Positions 53,477-62,313 of a stretch of DNA of 64,000 bases are shown piece by piece; position 1 is the first letter of the stretch; each line of letters opens with the position of its first letter. The stretch is from Streptacidiphilus sp. ASG 303 (GTDB lineage Bacteria > Actinomycetota > Actinomycetes > Streptomycetales > Streptomycetaceae), in contig NZ_JAJLRA010000010.1 of NCBI RefSeq assembly GCF_020991365.1, positions 1 through 64,000 of the forward strand. Direction: 5' to 3'. The notes beneath the pieces are model-generated. The model saw nothing but the letters and a program-made list of their open reading frames with translations, did not search any database and was not told the origin of the DNA. Made by a program: the position numbers and the translations under genes.

Positions 53477-53707
53477 GGGGCGCCGGACCCTCGGTGATTG
53501 CGGATCAGTTCTCGGAGCGACAACAAGCCGCCCCTCACCCGATCGATCGACGTCCCCGATCATTACACCCGGCCGGTCCCCTGCCGGGCCGGGCGTGCGG
53601 TCCCCCGGGACGCGCGCCCGAGGGGATGCGGGGCCGGCGCCCGCTCGGCGGGCGGCCGGCCCGCACCCGTCCCCGGAACCGCGACGGAGAACCCGGCGAG
53701 GCCCCTG

Positions 53708-54463
53708 CTACGACGCCTCCTCCGCGGCCTCGGCGGCGGGCCGGTAGCGGGTGCGGGCCGGCATCGGGGTGACGGGGCCGCCCTGGCGCGGCACGACGGG
53801 GCGGGGGTGGACCGGCCCGGCCCGGGGCGGGACCGGCCGCAGCGGGACGGCCGGGGCGGCCGGGGCCGCTGCGGTGCCGTCCGCCTCGCCGGGCACCGGG
53901 AAGCCGGGGTTGACGCCGCCGGCTCCGGTGATGCCGGCCGGCCGCAGCAGCACGCCGACCGTGCGGAACAGGATGGCCAGGTCGAGGCGGGGCGAGCGGT
54001 GCTCGACGTACCAGAGGTCCAGCTCGATGCGCTCCGGCCAGGTGAGGGAGTTGCGACCCCGGACCTGGGCCCAGCCGGTGAGTCCGGGCCGCACCGCGAG
54101 CCTGCCCCGCTGGCGCGGGGAGTAGTGGACGACCTGCTCCGGGAGGGTCGGCCGGGGTCCGACGACGGCCATGTCGCCGCGGACGACGTTCCACAGCTGC
54201 GGCAGCTCGTCGAGGCTGGTGCGGCGCAGCAGGTGCCCCAGGCGGGTGATCCGGGGCGCGTCCGGCTCCCCGGGGAAGCGGCTGTCGCGCATGGTGCGGA
54301 ACTTGAGGATCTCGAACTCCTGGCCGCCGCGCCCGGAGCGGGTCTGGCGGAAGATCACCGGCCCGCCCATGGTGAGCCGGACCAGCAGCGCGATCGCCAG
54401 TACCAGCGGGATCGCGACGATCCCGACCAGGACCGCGAGCGCCAGGTCCCCCCCTCGCTTCAT
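53708..54463 (-). CDS. Initiating bacterial sugar transferase (undecaprenyl-phosphate sugar-1-P transferase)
   Basis: 251 residues, short PglC/WcaJ-C-terminal-type polyprenyl phosphate phosphoglycosyl transferase. It starts MKRGGDLALAVLVGIVAIPL, with a re-entrant membrane helix, then GGPVIFRQTRSGRGGQEFEI, KFRTMRD, RRTSLDELPQLWNVVRGDM with the catalytic DE, VVGPRPTLPEQVVHYSPRQR and RPGLTGWAQVRGRNSLTWPE. It transfers a sugar phosphate to the lipid carrier, starting glycan synthesis. The C-terminal 60 residues are a Pro/Val tail. It lies 6 bases after the glycosyltransferase gene, in one operon. Confidence 0.93.
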   Translation of the reverse strand: MKRGGDLALAVLVGIVAIPLVLAIALLVRLTMGGPVIFRQTRSGRGGQEFEILKFRTMRDSRFPGEPDAPRITRLGHLLRRTSLDELPQLWNVVRGDMAVVGPRPTLPEQVVHYSPRQRGRLAVRPGLTGWAQVRGRNSLTWPERIELDLWYVEHRSPRLDLAILFRTVGVLLRPAGITGAGGVNPGFPVPGEADGTAAAPAAPAVPLRPVPPRAGPVHPRPVVPRQGGPVTPMPARTRYRPAAEAAEEAS

Positions 54464-54469
54464 GCGTTC

Positions 54470-55909
54470 CTACCCCCCTCGGTGGTCCGCGGCGCCGCGG
54501 TGCGCGGTGCCGCCGGATAACGGTCTGCCCGGGGCGTACGGCGCGGCGGGGCCGTCCGGTTCACCCGGGCCGTGCGGCGCGGTCGTCCAGCCCAGGCCGC
54601 GGGCCCGGGCGACGGCGGCGTAGGTCTGCACGGAGACGCGCGCCACCGCCCGCTGGTCGAACGCCTCGCGGGCCCGGCGGCGGGCGGCTCCCCCGAGCCG
54701 CCGCCTCAGGTCCGCGTCGGTGAGCAGCCGGTCGACGGCGGCGGCGAGCGCCGCGGGGTCGCCCGGCGGGACGAGCAGCAGGTGCTCGCCGTGGGTGCCG
54801 ATCTCCCGGCAGCCGCGGATGTCGCTCAGCACCATGGGCAGGCCGGCGGCGGCGGCCTCCATGGCGGAGCGGGAGAACCCCTCGCGGTGGGAGGGGAGGA
54901 CGAAGAGGTCGAGGGCCGCGTACACGTCGGGCATGTCGGCCCGCTCGCCGGGGAGCACCACGCCGTCGAGGGGGCCGCCCGGCGCCGCGGCGAGGGCGTC
55001 GGGCTTGTCGGGGTCCTCGGGGCCGATCCACACGAAGCGCGCCTTCCCCGCGAGGGCGCGGGCGGCGGCGGCGTACTCGGGGAGCCCCTTCTCGGCGACG
55101 CGGCGGCCGACGCCGCCGACGAGCAGGTCGCCGTCGGCGGCGCCGAGCTCGGCGCGGACCCGGGCGCGGGCGGCGGCGCGGCCGGCGCCGTCGGCGAAGC
55201 GGTCGAGGTCGACGCCGTTGCCGACCACCCGGGAGCGGCGGGCGGGCACCGCGCGGGAGAGGGTGCGGCGGTCCTCGCCGTTCTGGTAGAGCTCGGCGTG
55301 GGAGAAGCGGGCGGCCAGCGCCTCGGCTCCGAGGACGAGGGCCCGCCGAGCGAGCGGGTCGTGGGCCTGCGCCCACAGCCCGTGGCAGGTGTTGACCACG
55401 ACGGGGACGCGTGCGGCGCGGCCGAGGACCCGCCCCAGGACGCCGGTCTTGGGGTTGTGGGTGTGCAGCACGTCGGGCCGGATGCGGCGCAGCGCGGCCA
55501 GCAGTTCGCGGGCGGCGGCGGCGTCGCGGCGCGGGTCCCAGGCGCGGGTGAGGGCGGGCAGCGGCACGTGGGTGACGCCGAGCGCCTCGACGCGGTCGGT
55601 GTAGGGGCCGGGGGCGCTGATGCCGTACGTCTCGAAGCCGCAGGCGACGTCGTGGCGCAGCTCGGTGCCGAGCAGCAGGTGCAGGCTCATGTCGACGGTG
55701 GTGAGGTGGGCGACCCGCAGCGGTCGGCCGCCGGGGCCGCGCGGGACCGCTCCGGCGGCGGAGGCGTGCGGCGCGCCGCCGGTCCGGGGGCCGCCGGTCG
55801 GGTGGAGGCCGTCCGTCCGGTGGGTGCCGCCGGTCCGGCGGGGCGCGTAGGGCGCGTGGGGCGTGTGGGGCACGTCGGGCGTGCGGGGCACGTCGGGCGT
55901 GTCAGGCAC
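54470..55909 (-). CDS. GT4-family glycosyltransferase
   Basis: 479 residues from a GTG at 55909 that overlaps the upstream deacetylase stop by eight bases. The N-terminal 60 residues are Pro/Thr/His-rich repeats. The GT-B core shows LRVAHLTTVDMSLHLLLGTE, DVLHTHNPKTGVLGRVLGRA, VVNTCHGLWA, VVGNGVDLDRF, VGGVGRRVAEKGLPEYAAAA and the donor-binding EGFSRSAMEAAAAGLPMVLS. It probably adds a sugar to the lipid-linked intermediate made by the adjacent sugar transferase. A polymerase-slippage-prone repeat encodes its N-terminus. Confidence 0.9.
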   Translation of the reverse strand: MPDTPDVPRTPDVPHTPHAPYAPRRTGGTHRTDGLHPTGGPRTGGAPHASAAGAVPRGPGGRPLRVAHLTTVDMSLHLLLGTELRHDVACGFETYGISAPGPYTDRVEALGVTHVPLPALTRAWDPRRDAAAARELLAALRRIRPDVLHTHNPKTGVLGRVLGRAARVPVVVNTCHGLWAQAHDPLARRALVLGAEALAARFSHAELYQNGEDRRTLSRAVPARRSRVVGNGVDLDRFADGAGRAAARARVRAELGAADGDLLVGGVGRRVAEKGLPEYAAAARALAGKARFVWIGPEDPDKPDALAAAPGGPLDGVVLPGERADMPDVYAALDLFVLPSHREGFSRSAMEAAAAGLPMVLSDIRGCREIGTHGEHLLLVPPGDPAALAAAVDRLLTDADLRRRLGGAARRRAREAFDQRAVARVSVQTYAAVARARGLGWTTAPHGPGEPDGPAAPYAPGRPLSGGTAHRGAADHRGG

Positions 55910-56735
55910 GGGCGCCCACCGCCTTGGCGGCGGCGACCAGGTGCGCGTAGGCGCGCTCCGGGCCGAGGCGGCCGGTCAGCTTGGCGCGGAAGAAGTCGAG
56001 CGGGTCGGTGCGGCGGACCGGCACCCGGCGCAGCCGCACCGGGTCGGCGCCGGGCAGGTTGCGGCCGACCTCGCCGGTGGCGGCGCTGCGGAAGCGGGCG
56101 CGCAGCGCGGGCTCCATGTGCGGCACGGGCACGCCCCAGGTGTACGCGTAGTGGCGGGGCCGGGTGCCGAGGTGCTCCTCGACGTCGTCGCCGCAGGCGT
56201 CGAGCTCGGCGGTGGAGAGCAGTTCGGGGCGGGCGTGGCTGCGGGTGTGGTTGGCGACGGTGCACAGGCCGCTCGCGGTCATCTCGGCGAGCTGCGCCCA
56301 GGTGAGGGCGGGGGCGCCGGCGGCCTTGGCGGTGGACCCCTCCCACCGCATCTCCCCGCCGACGTGGCCGCTGGCGAGGTAGACGGTGAAGGGGAGGCCG
56401 CGTTCGCGCAGGACCGGCCAGGCGTTGCGGTGCACGTCGGCGAAGCCGTCGTCGAAGGTCAGGACGACCGTGCCGGCGCGGTCGCCGCGCTCCAGGCGGT
56501 CGACGGCCTCGTCCAGCGGCACCACCGGCCGGCCCGGGAGCCCGGCGAGCAGGTCCATCTGGGCGGTGAAGTCCGCGGCGGAGACGTCGAGCTCGTCGGG
56601 CGAGCCGCCGCCGACGCGGTGGTAGATGAGCAGCGTGGCGCCCCGGGCGGGGCGGTCTCCGGCGGTGCGGGCGAGCAGGTGCTTGATCCGGGCTCTGGCT
56701 CCGGCGGAGGGCGCCGGGGCGGTGGTGCGGGTCAT
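55902..56735 (-). CDS. Polysaccharide deacetylase (NodB domain)
   Basis: 277 residues from ATG 56735. CE4 NodB fold: ATLLIYHRVGG, motif 1 TVVLTFDDGFADV (metal Asp), PFTVYLASGHVGG, motif 2 NHTRSHARP (metal His pair) and YAYTWGVPVPHM. No signal peptide, so it may act on a cytosolic or membrane-facing lipid-linked intermediate. It removes N-acetyl groups from GlcNAc-type sugars. First of the leftward operon deacetylase - GT4 - sugar transferase, with overlapping genes. Confidence 0.9.
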   Translation of the reverse strand: MTRTTAPAPSAGARARIKHLLARTAGDRPARGATLLIYHRVGGGSPDELDVSAADFTAQMDLLAGLPGRPVVPLDEAVDRLERGDRAGTVVLTFDDGFADVHRNAWPVLRERGLPFTVYLASGHVGGEMRWEGSTAKAAGAPALTWAQLAEMTASGLCTVANHTRSHARPELLSTAELDACGDDVEEHLGTRPRHYAYTWGVPVPHMEPALRARFRSAATGEVGRNLPGADPVRLRRVPVRRTDPLDFFRAKLTGRLGPERAYAHLVAAAKAVGARA

Positions 56736-56905
56736 CGTTCCCCCCTCTGCGGCCCCTCCCCGAGGCCGCGTCCCGGCGCCTGTCCCCCGCGCCGGACGTG
56801 GACCACGATAGGGGGAGTCCTGGGCCGCCGCCCGGGAAATGTGAAAGAACCGAGGAGGAGGGGCGGAGGAGGGGCGGGAGTGCGCCCGTGTGCGCCCCCT
56901 GTGCG

Positions 56906-57517
56906 CTACGCCGCGCGGGGGCGCGGCGGCAGGTGGTCGCGGATCACCCGCACCGCGTCCTCCGGGTGGTCGACGGTGACGGTGAAGCGGCGGCCCCCGC
57001 CCAGTTCCAGGACCAGGGCGGGCCCCTTGCGCACCACCACGGCGGCGCCGTGGCTCTGCCGGTAGCGGTAGCCCCAGCCGCCCCAGTGCATCGGGGCACA
57101 GGGCTGGTACGTCGCGTCGACCACCTGGTCCAGGGGGATGCGGCGGCGGGGCAGGCCCACGTGGCCGCAGCGGACCTCCAGCGCGTCCCGGTCGATCCGG
57201 ACGTCGACGTGCACGAAGGCGAGGGTCCCGGCCAGCAGCATCACGCCCACCGCGAGGCATCCGGCGACGGTCATGACCCAGGCCGCGGGGCCGTCGGTGT
57301 CCGGGACGGTGACGGCGACCAGCACGCCGAGCGCCAGGCAGGCGGCGCCCACGGCGGCCAGCAGCCACTGGTGGGGGTTGCGGGCCGAACCGGTCCACAG
57401 GGCGGGGCCGTGCGGGAGGGCCGGCCCGGGCGGGAGGCCGGGGCCGGAGGGGGCGGCCGGACCGGGCGCGGGGGCGCCGTGCGGACCGCCTTCACGATCG
57501 CTCTCCGCATCCTCCAT
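56906..57517 (-). CDS. Small membrane protein with PH-like domain
   Basis: 203 residues from ATG 57517 (GTGAGGCCC upstream). A Pro/Gly-rich N-terminus, two helices (WLLAAVGAACLALGVLVAV; AWVMTVAGCLAVGVMLLAG), then a cytosolic beta-rich domain: VDVRIDRDALEVRCGHVGLP, RRRIPLDQVVDATYQPCAP, GWGYRYRQSHGAAVVVRKGP, ALVLELGGGRRFTVTVDHPE. The bacterial PH (DUF304-like) pattern is clear and is commonly seen in streptomycetes. Function unknown. Confidence 0.75.
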   Translation of the reverse strand: MEDAESDREGGPHGAPAPGPAAPSGPGLPPGPALPHGPALWTGSARNPHQWLLAAVGAACLALGVLVAVTVPDTDGPAAWVMTVAGCLAVGVMLLAGTLAFVHVDVRIDRDALEVRCGHVGLPRRRIPLDQVVDATYQPCAPMHWGGWGYRYRQSHGAAVVVRKGPALVLELGGGRRFTVTVDHPEDAVRVIRDHLPPRPRAA

Positions 57518-57655
57518 GGGCCTCACGGTATACCGCCTGCCCGCAGCGGGCACGGTCAAGCGCATGAGGGGCCGCAGCGGCCCCCGCGGCCGGCCCCGGC
57601 GGCACCGTGCGCGGGTTCCGGCCGGACCGGCTACAACCATCCGCGGTCCGTCCGT

Positions 57656-57678
57656 GTCTGTACTCCGTCGTCTGTACT
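57656..57678. promoter_or_regulatory. Direct repeat in divergent promoter region
   Basis: GTCTGTACT at 57656-57664 and again at 57670-57678, in a locally AT-richer patch between the divergent PH-domain and deacetylase genes, near a -10-like TACAAC (about 57632). Candidate regulator site. The remaining 57518-57840 has no gene. Confidence 0.4.
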
Positions 57679-57840
57679 ACGTTGAGCGGCCCGGGGCGGT
57701 CGGGAGCCGGCCCCGGGGCCGCCGCCACCCCGGGACGGGGCCCTCCGTCCCGCCCGCACCACCAGCACCACCAGCACCGGTAGGGCGGTCGTCCGCCCGT
57801 CCGGAGGATCCGCCGCGCCCCGGGCGTGGAAGGGGGAGCC

Positions 57841-58842
57841 GTGCCTCAGCCGGAGACCACCACGAGACCGTCGGCCACCGCCGCGGGAGGACCCGGGCGC
57901 GCACCGGGGGCGGCCGGACTGGCGGCCGCCCACCGCCGGCGCGTCGACGCCCTGCTGCGGCGCTCGCCCGCCCAGCCGCTCTTCCGGGCGCGGGCCGCCC
58001 GCCGCCTCGCCGTGCTCGCCTACCACGGCATCGACGACCCGCAGGCCTTCGCCGCCCAGATGGAGCGGCTGCGGCGCACGGCGTCACCGGTGACGGTGGG
58101 GGAGGTGGAGCGGGCGGTGGCCGAGGGGCGGCCGCTGCCGCCGCGCAGCGTGCTCGTGACCTTCGACGACGGGGACCGGTCCGTCGTCACCGAGGGCCTG
58201 CCGGTCCTCGCCCGCCACGGAGTCCCCGGGGCCGCGTTCGTGGTGGCCGGCCTCGTCGGCGGGGACCAGCCGTTCTGGTGGCGGGAGGCGGAGTTCCTGG
58301 CCCGGCACGGCGGCACGGCCCGCTCCCTGCCGCCCGGCATCGGGCCGGGCGCCGCGGTGCGGCGGATGAAGGCGATGCCCGACCCGGACCGCAGGCGCAG
58401 CCTCGCCGAGATGCGGGTGAGCGCCTCCCGGCGGGCGCCCCGGCAGGAGCAGCTGTCGGTGGAGGACCTGCACACCCTGCACGGGGCCGGCGTGCGGATC
58501 GGCAACCACACGGCGGGCCACCCCTGCCTGGACCGCTGCGACGACCAGACCGTGCGGGCGGAGGTCACCGAGGCGCACCGGGCGCTGGAGCGGTGGCTGG
58601 GCGAGGCCCCGACGGCGTTCGCCTACCCGAACGGCGGCACGGACCCGCGGGCCGACCGGGTCCTGCGCGACCTGGGGTACCGGCTGGGCTTCCTCTTCGA
58701 CCACCGGCACGACGCGCTGCTGCCCCGCGACCCGCTGCGGATCAGCCGGCTGCGGGTGAACAGCTCCACGAGCCGCGACCGGTTCGACACCATCCTGTCG
58801 GGGCTGCACCCCGCGGTGCACCGGCTGCGGGGCGGCCGCTGA
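57841..58842 (+). CDS. Polysaccharide deacetylase (NodB domain), second copy
   Basis: 333 residues from a GTG at 57841 (GGAAGGGGGAGCC upstream). NodB fold with RLAVLAYHGIDDPQAFAAQM, motif 1 SVLVTFDDGDRSVV, AAFVVAGLVGGDQPFWW, motif 2 GNHTAGHPCLDRC and AFAYPNGGTDPRADRVL, then a C-terminal FDTILSGLHPAVHRLRGG. Domain order resembles the other deacetylase, but the insertion between motifs 1 and 2 (WWREAEFLARHGGTARSLPP) is longer. Both metal motifs are complete, so it should be active. Convergent with the racemase gene. Confidence 0.9.
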   Translation: MPQPETTTRPSATAAGGPGRAPGAAGLAAAHRRRVDALLRRSPAQPLFRARAARRLAVLAYHGIDDPQAFAAQMERLRRTASPVTVGEVERAVAEGRPLPPRSVLVTFDDGDRSVVTEGLPVLARHGVPGAAFVVAGLVGGDQPFWWREAEFLARHGGTARSLPPGIGPGAAVRRMKAMPDPDRRRSLAEMRVSASRRAPRQEQLSVEDLHTLHGAGVRIGNHTAGHPCLDRCDDQTVRAEVTEAHRALERWLGEAPTAFAYPNGGTDPRADRVLRDLGYRLGFLFDHRHDALLPRDPLRISRLRVNSSTSRDRFDTILSGLHPAVHRLRGGR

Positions 58843-58920
58843 GCGGCGCCTGCGGGGGACGCGCCCCCCGGGGCGCGCCCCGGGGCGGCCGGGGGCGGGG
58901 ACGCCGGGCCCGCCCGGAGG

Positions 58921-58942
58921 CGGACCGGTGCGCGCCGGTCCG
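58921..58942. terminator. Stem-loop between convergent genes
   Basis: CGGACCGG, loop TGCGCG, CCGGTCCG: eight perfect pairs just beyond the racemase stop. A second inverted repeat (CGCGCCC...GGGCGCG) lies near 58860. Confidence 0.6.
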
Positions 58943-58943
58943 G

Positions 58944-59735
58944 TCAGTTCGGGACGGCGGCCCCCGCGACGAGGCGGCCCTCGGCGAAGGCCAGCGCCTC
59001 CGGGGGCAGCACGCCCTCCCGCCCGCTCGCCAGGACGGTCAGGGTGCCGCCGCCGACGGCCGCGTGCCGGTGCGGGGCCGCGGCCTCGACGCGGCGCAGC
59101 GCCTGGGCCGCCACGGCCTCGGCGGAGCCGAGGAGGACCAGGCCGGGGTCGGCGGCGGGGGCGACGGCGGCGCGGATCCGGTCGGCGACCAGCTCGTAGT
59201 GGGTGCAGCCGAGGACCAGGGCGCGGACGCCCCGGGGGGTGCGGGCCGCGGCGTCGGCGACGGCGGCCTCGACGGCCTGCTCGTCGGCGTGCTCGACGGC
59301 GTCGGCGAGCCCGGGGCAGGGCACCTCCGCGACCTCGGCGCCGTCCGCGAACGCGCGGATCAGGCCGCGCTGGTAGGGGCTGCCGGTGGTGGCGGGCGTG
59401 GCCCAGATCGCCACCGGTCCGCCGGTCGCGGCGGCGGGCTTGATCGCGGGGACGGTGCCGACGACGGGCAGGCCGGGCTCCAGCTCGGCGCGCAGGGCCT
59501 CCAGGGCGTGGACCGAGGCGGTGTTGCAGGCCACGATCAGGGCGTCCGGGCGCAGGGCGGCGGCGGCGCGGGCGCAGACCAGGGCGCGCTCGGCGATCTC
59601 CTCGGGGGTCCGGGGGCCCCACGGCATGCCGTCGGGGTCGGAGGAGAGCACGAGGTCGGCGTCGGGGCGCAGCCGCCGCAGGGCCGCCGCGGCGGGGAGC
59701 AGGCCGGTACCGGAGTCCATCAGTGCGATCTTCAC
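58944..59735 (-). CDS. Glutamate/aspartate racemase family protein (MurI-like)
   Basis: 263 residues from a GTG at 59735. MurI fold with both catalytic cysteines: IVACNTASVHALEALR (C70) and LVLGCTHYELV (C177), N-terminal IALMDSGTGLLPAAAALRRL and GTVPAIKPAAATGGPVAIWA. It would make D-glutamate for peptidoglycan, or a D-amino acid for modification. Its place in a polysaccharide cluster is unusual, and a housekeeping murI may exist elsewhere. A TATGGT box eight bases before the start and lack of a ribosome site suggest leaderless expression. Confidence 0.85.
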   Translation of the reverse strand: MKIALMDSGTGLLPAAAALRRLRPDADLVLSSDPDGMPWGPRTPEEIAERALVCARAAAALRPDALIVACNTASVHALEALRAELEPGLPVVGTVPAIKPAAATGGPVAIWATPATTGSPYQRGLIRAFADGAEVAEVPCPGLADAVEHADEQAVEAAVADAAARTPRGVRALVLGCTHYELVADRIRAAVAPAADPGLVLLGSAEAVAAQALRRVEAAAPHRHAAVGGGTLTVLASGREGVLPPEALAFAEGRLVAGAAVPN

Positions 59736-59869
59736 GACCACTGACCATAGACGATGGCCGCGCGGCGGCGCCCGGGCGGGCCGCCGGGACGGGCCCGGCC
59801 GCGGCGCCGCGGGCGGCGCCGGGCCGCGGGTGCTGCCCGCGGGGCCGGGTGTGCGGCAGACTGCGGGGC

Positions 59870-61048
59870 GTGACGGTGCTCGGGTGGGTCTCCGCGGTGT
59901 CCCTGGCGTCCTGGGTGTGGCTGGCGCTCGGCCGCGGCTTCTTCTGGCGGACCGACGTGCGGCTGCCGGAGCGGCCCGCCCCGGCCCGCTGGCCGTCGGT
60001 GGTGGCGGTGGTGCCCGCCCGGGACGAGGCGGAGGTGCTGCCGCTGAGCCTGCCGGGCCTGCTGGCACAGCGCTATCCGGGCGAGGCGCGGGTGGTGCTG
60101 GTCGACGACGGGTCGTCGGACGGCACCGGCGCGCTCGCCGCGGAGCTGGGCGCGGCGGGCGGGCTGCCGCTGGCGGTGGTGTCGCCCGGGGAGCCCCCGG
60201 CGGGCTGGACCGGCAAGCTGTGGGCGCTGCGGCGGGGCGTGGAGGAGGCTGGGGACGCCGAGTACCTGCTGCTGACCGACGCCGACATCGCCCACGGGCC
60301 GGACTCCCTGGCCCGGCTGGTCGCGGCGGCCGAGGGCGGCGGGCTGGACCTGGTGTCGCAGATGGCGCGGCTGCGGGTGCGCACGGGCTGGGAGCGGCTG
60401 GTCGTGCCGGCGTTCGTGTACTTCTTCGCGCAGCTGTACCCGTTCCGGTGGTCCAACCGGCCGTCCGGCCGAACGGCGGCGGCGGCCGGCGGCTGCTCGC
60501 TGGTGCGGCGGGAGGCCCTGGAGCGGGCGGGCGGGGTGGCGGCGGTCCGGGGCGCGGTGATCGACGACGTGTCGCTGGCGCGGGCCGTGAAGCGGTCGGG
60601 CGGCCGGACCTGGCTGGGCCTGGCGGAGCACGTGGACAGCGTGCGGCCGTACCCGGGGCTGGCGCAGCTGTGGCGGATGGTCTCCCGCAGCGCGTACGCC
60701 CAGCTGCGGTACTCGCCGCTGCTGCTGGCGGGGACGGTGCTGGGGCTGGCGCTGGTGTACCTGGTGCCGCCGGCGGCGGCCGCGGCCGGGGCGGCGGGTG
60801 CGGCCGCGGGGGCCGGGGGCGGCCCGGCGGCGCTGCTCGGCCTGGCCGCGTGGGCGCTGATGGCGGCGACGTACGCGCCGATGCTGCGGTACTACGGGCA
60901 GCCGGCGGCGGCGGCCGTGCTGCTGCCGTTCACGGCGTCGCTGTACCTGCTGATGACGGTCGACTCGGCGGTGCAGCACCGGCGCGGCCGGGGCGCGGCG
61001 TGGAAGGGCCGCACGTACCCGGCGCCGCGCCCCGGGGAGGCCGGGTGA
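59870..61048 (+). CDS. GT2 membrane glycosyltransferase (HpnB-like)
   Basis: 392 residues from a GTG at 59870. An N-terminal helix (VLGWVSAVSLASWVWLALGR) is followed by the GT-A domain: VVAVVPARDEAEVLPLSLPG, VVLVDDGSSDGTGALAAELG, YLLLTDADIAHGPDSLARLV (DAD metal site) and AVIDDVSLARAVKRSGGRTW, then VSRSAYAQLRYSPLLLAGTV and three C-terminal helices. This layout is the one annotated as hopene-associated glycosyltransferase HpnB, but no hopanoid genes are near. In this context it more likely extends a lipid-linked glycan. Divergent from the racemase gene. Confidence 0.85.
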   Translation: MTVLGWVSAVSLASWVWLALGRGFFWRTDVRLPERPAPARWPSVVAVVPARDEAEVLPLSLPGLLAQRYPGEARVVLVDDGSSDGTGALAAELGAAGGLPLAVVSPGEPPAGWTGKLWALRRGVEEAGDAEYLLLTDADIAHGPDSLARLVAAAEGGGLDLVSQMARLRVRTGWERLVVPAFVYFFAQLYPFRWSNRPSGRTAAAAGGCSLVRREALERAGGVAAVRGAVIDDVSLARAVKRSGGRTWLGLAEHVDSVRPYPGLAQLWRMVSRSAYAQLRYSPLLLAGTVLGLALVYLVPPAAAAAGAAGAAAGAGGGPAALLGLAAWALMAATYAPMLRYYGQPAAAAVLLPFTASLYLLMTVDSAVQHRRGRGAAWKGRTYPAPRPGEAG

Positions 61049-61051
61049 GGG

Positions 61052-61080
61052 CGGACCGGGGGCCGGGGCGGGGCGGTCCG
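61052..61080. terminator. Weak stem-loop between convergent glycosyltransferases
   Basis: CGGACCG (61052-61058) and CGGTCCG (61074-61080) can pair around a 15-base G-rich loop between the two convergent genes. Confidence 0.35.
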
Positions 61081-61082
61081 GT

Positions 61083-62312
61083 TCAGCCGCGGCGCAGCAG
61101 GCGCAGCCCGGCGGGCTTGAGGTACTCGTAGCGGGCCATCTGCTCTGCGTCGCGCAGCCAGCCCGCGAGGCCGGGCGGGTCGGCGAGGGCGGCCCGGTAC
61201 AGGCGCTCGAAGGCGGTGGTGACGCTCTCCAGCGAGAAGCGGCCGACGACCCACTCCCGGCCCCAGGCGGACAGCCGGGCCCGGCGGCCGGGGTCGTCGA
61301 GCAGGCCGCGCACCTGGGCGGCGAGCGCCGCGGCGGAGGGCGCGCCGGTGCCGAGCCCGTACATGCAGCGCGAGGCGTGCTCCTCGGCGAGCGGGCCGGG
61401 CTCGTGGACGGCGGTGTAGCCGCCGGCGCCGTGGACCACGACGGGCTTGCCGTGGGCGAGGCCGCGCAGCGCGGAGCTGCCCATGCCGAGGACGACGTCG
61501 GCGGCGGCGTAGGCGGTGCGCGGGTCGGGCATCTGGCCGGGGACGAGGACGGCCTCGCGGCCGAGCCCGGCGTTGGCCGCGGCGGCGGCGGCGCGCAGCC
61601 GGCCGCGGCTGGGCCCCTCGCCGACGACGGCGAGCCGGACGCGGGGGTCGGCGAGGAGCCGGACGGCCTCGACGGTGAGCTCGGCGCCGGCGTCCTTGCC
61701 CAGGTCGGGCACCAGCCGGGTGACGATGACGAGCAGGTGCTCGTCCGCGCCGATGCCGTGCGCGGCGCGGAAGGCGGCGCCGTCGACGGCGCCGGGCGCG
61801 TCGGCGCGCGTGTCGACGGGCGGCTCGACGAGGTGCAGGTCGCGGTGGCCGAAGGCGCGGCCCTCGGCGGTGAGGGCGCCCAGGCCGAGGACGAGCGGCT
61901 GGTGGCGGGGCATGCCGCGGAGCATCCGGACGCCGTAGAAGGTGGTGAGGACGGGGAGGCGGCCGAACCGGCCGGGGCCGAAGTAGGCGTTGCGGGCGGC
62001 GCGCACCTCCCAGGCGTGCACCAGGTCGCTGCCGTGGTCGCGGGCGAGCCGCTCCAGCCGGGTCCGGACGGCCCGGTGCGGGGTGTCCGGTCCGCCGGCG
62101 ACGACGAGGTCGAGGCCGTGGGCGGCGGCCCGCTCGACGAGCGGTGCCGGTCCGTCGACCCCCTGGGCGAAGAGCACCGGGTGGTGGCCGCGGCCGTGCA
62201 GGGTGCGGGCGATGTCGACGGCGTTGATCTGGGCGCCGCCGAGGGCGAGGTTGTTGAGGTGGACGAGGACGCGCAGGCCGTCGCGCGGCGCCGCCCCGGC
62301 ACGTGACGGCAC
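61083..62312 (-). CDS. GT4-family glycosyltransferase
   Basis: 409 residues from a GTG at 62312, two bases after the ABC ATPase stop, so translationally coupled. GT-B core: LRVLVHLNNLALGGAQINAV, DLVHAWEVRAARNAYFGPG, LLVIVTRLVPDLGKDAGAEL, VRLAVVGEGPSRGRLRAAA, VLGMGSSALRGLAHGKPVVV (donor site in place of the usual E...A motif) and HEPGPLAEE. The acidic donor residue pattern is atypical (GSSALRGLAHG), so the donor is not predictable. It acts with the exporter in the same leftward operon. Confidence 0.88.
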   Translation of the reverse strand: MPSRAGAAPRDGLRVLVHLNNLALGGAQINAVDIARTLHGRGHHPVLFAQGVDGPAPLVERAAAHGLDLVVAGGPDTPHRAVRTRLERLARDHGSDLVHAWEVRAARNAYFGPGRFGRLPVLTTFYGVRMLRGMPRHQPLVLGLGALTAEGRAFGHRDLHLVEPPVDTRADAPGAVDGAAFRAAHGIGADEHLLVIVTRLVPDLGKDAGAELTVEAVRLLADPRVRLAVVGEGPSRGRLRAAAAAANAGLGREAVLVPGQMPDPRTAYAAADVVLGMGSSALRGLAHGKPVVVHGAGGYTAVHEPGPLAEEHASRCMYGLGTGAPSAAALAAQVRGLLDDPGRRARLSAWGREWVVGRFSLESVTTAFERLYRAALADPPGLAGWLRDAEQMARYEYLKPAGLRLLRRG

Positions 62313-62313
62313 G

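Noticed and set aside
57841-62312. Hopanoid or antibiotic biosynthetic cluster suggested by the HpnB-like protein
   Set aside because: No squalene/hopene cyclase, prenyl synthase, PKS or NRPS genes nearby; the neighbours are polysaccharide genes.
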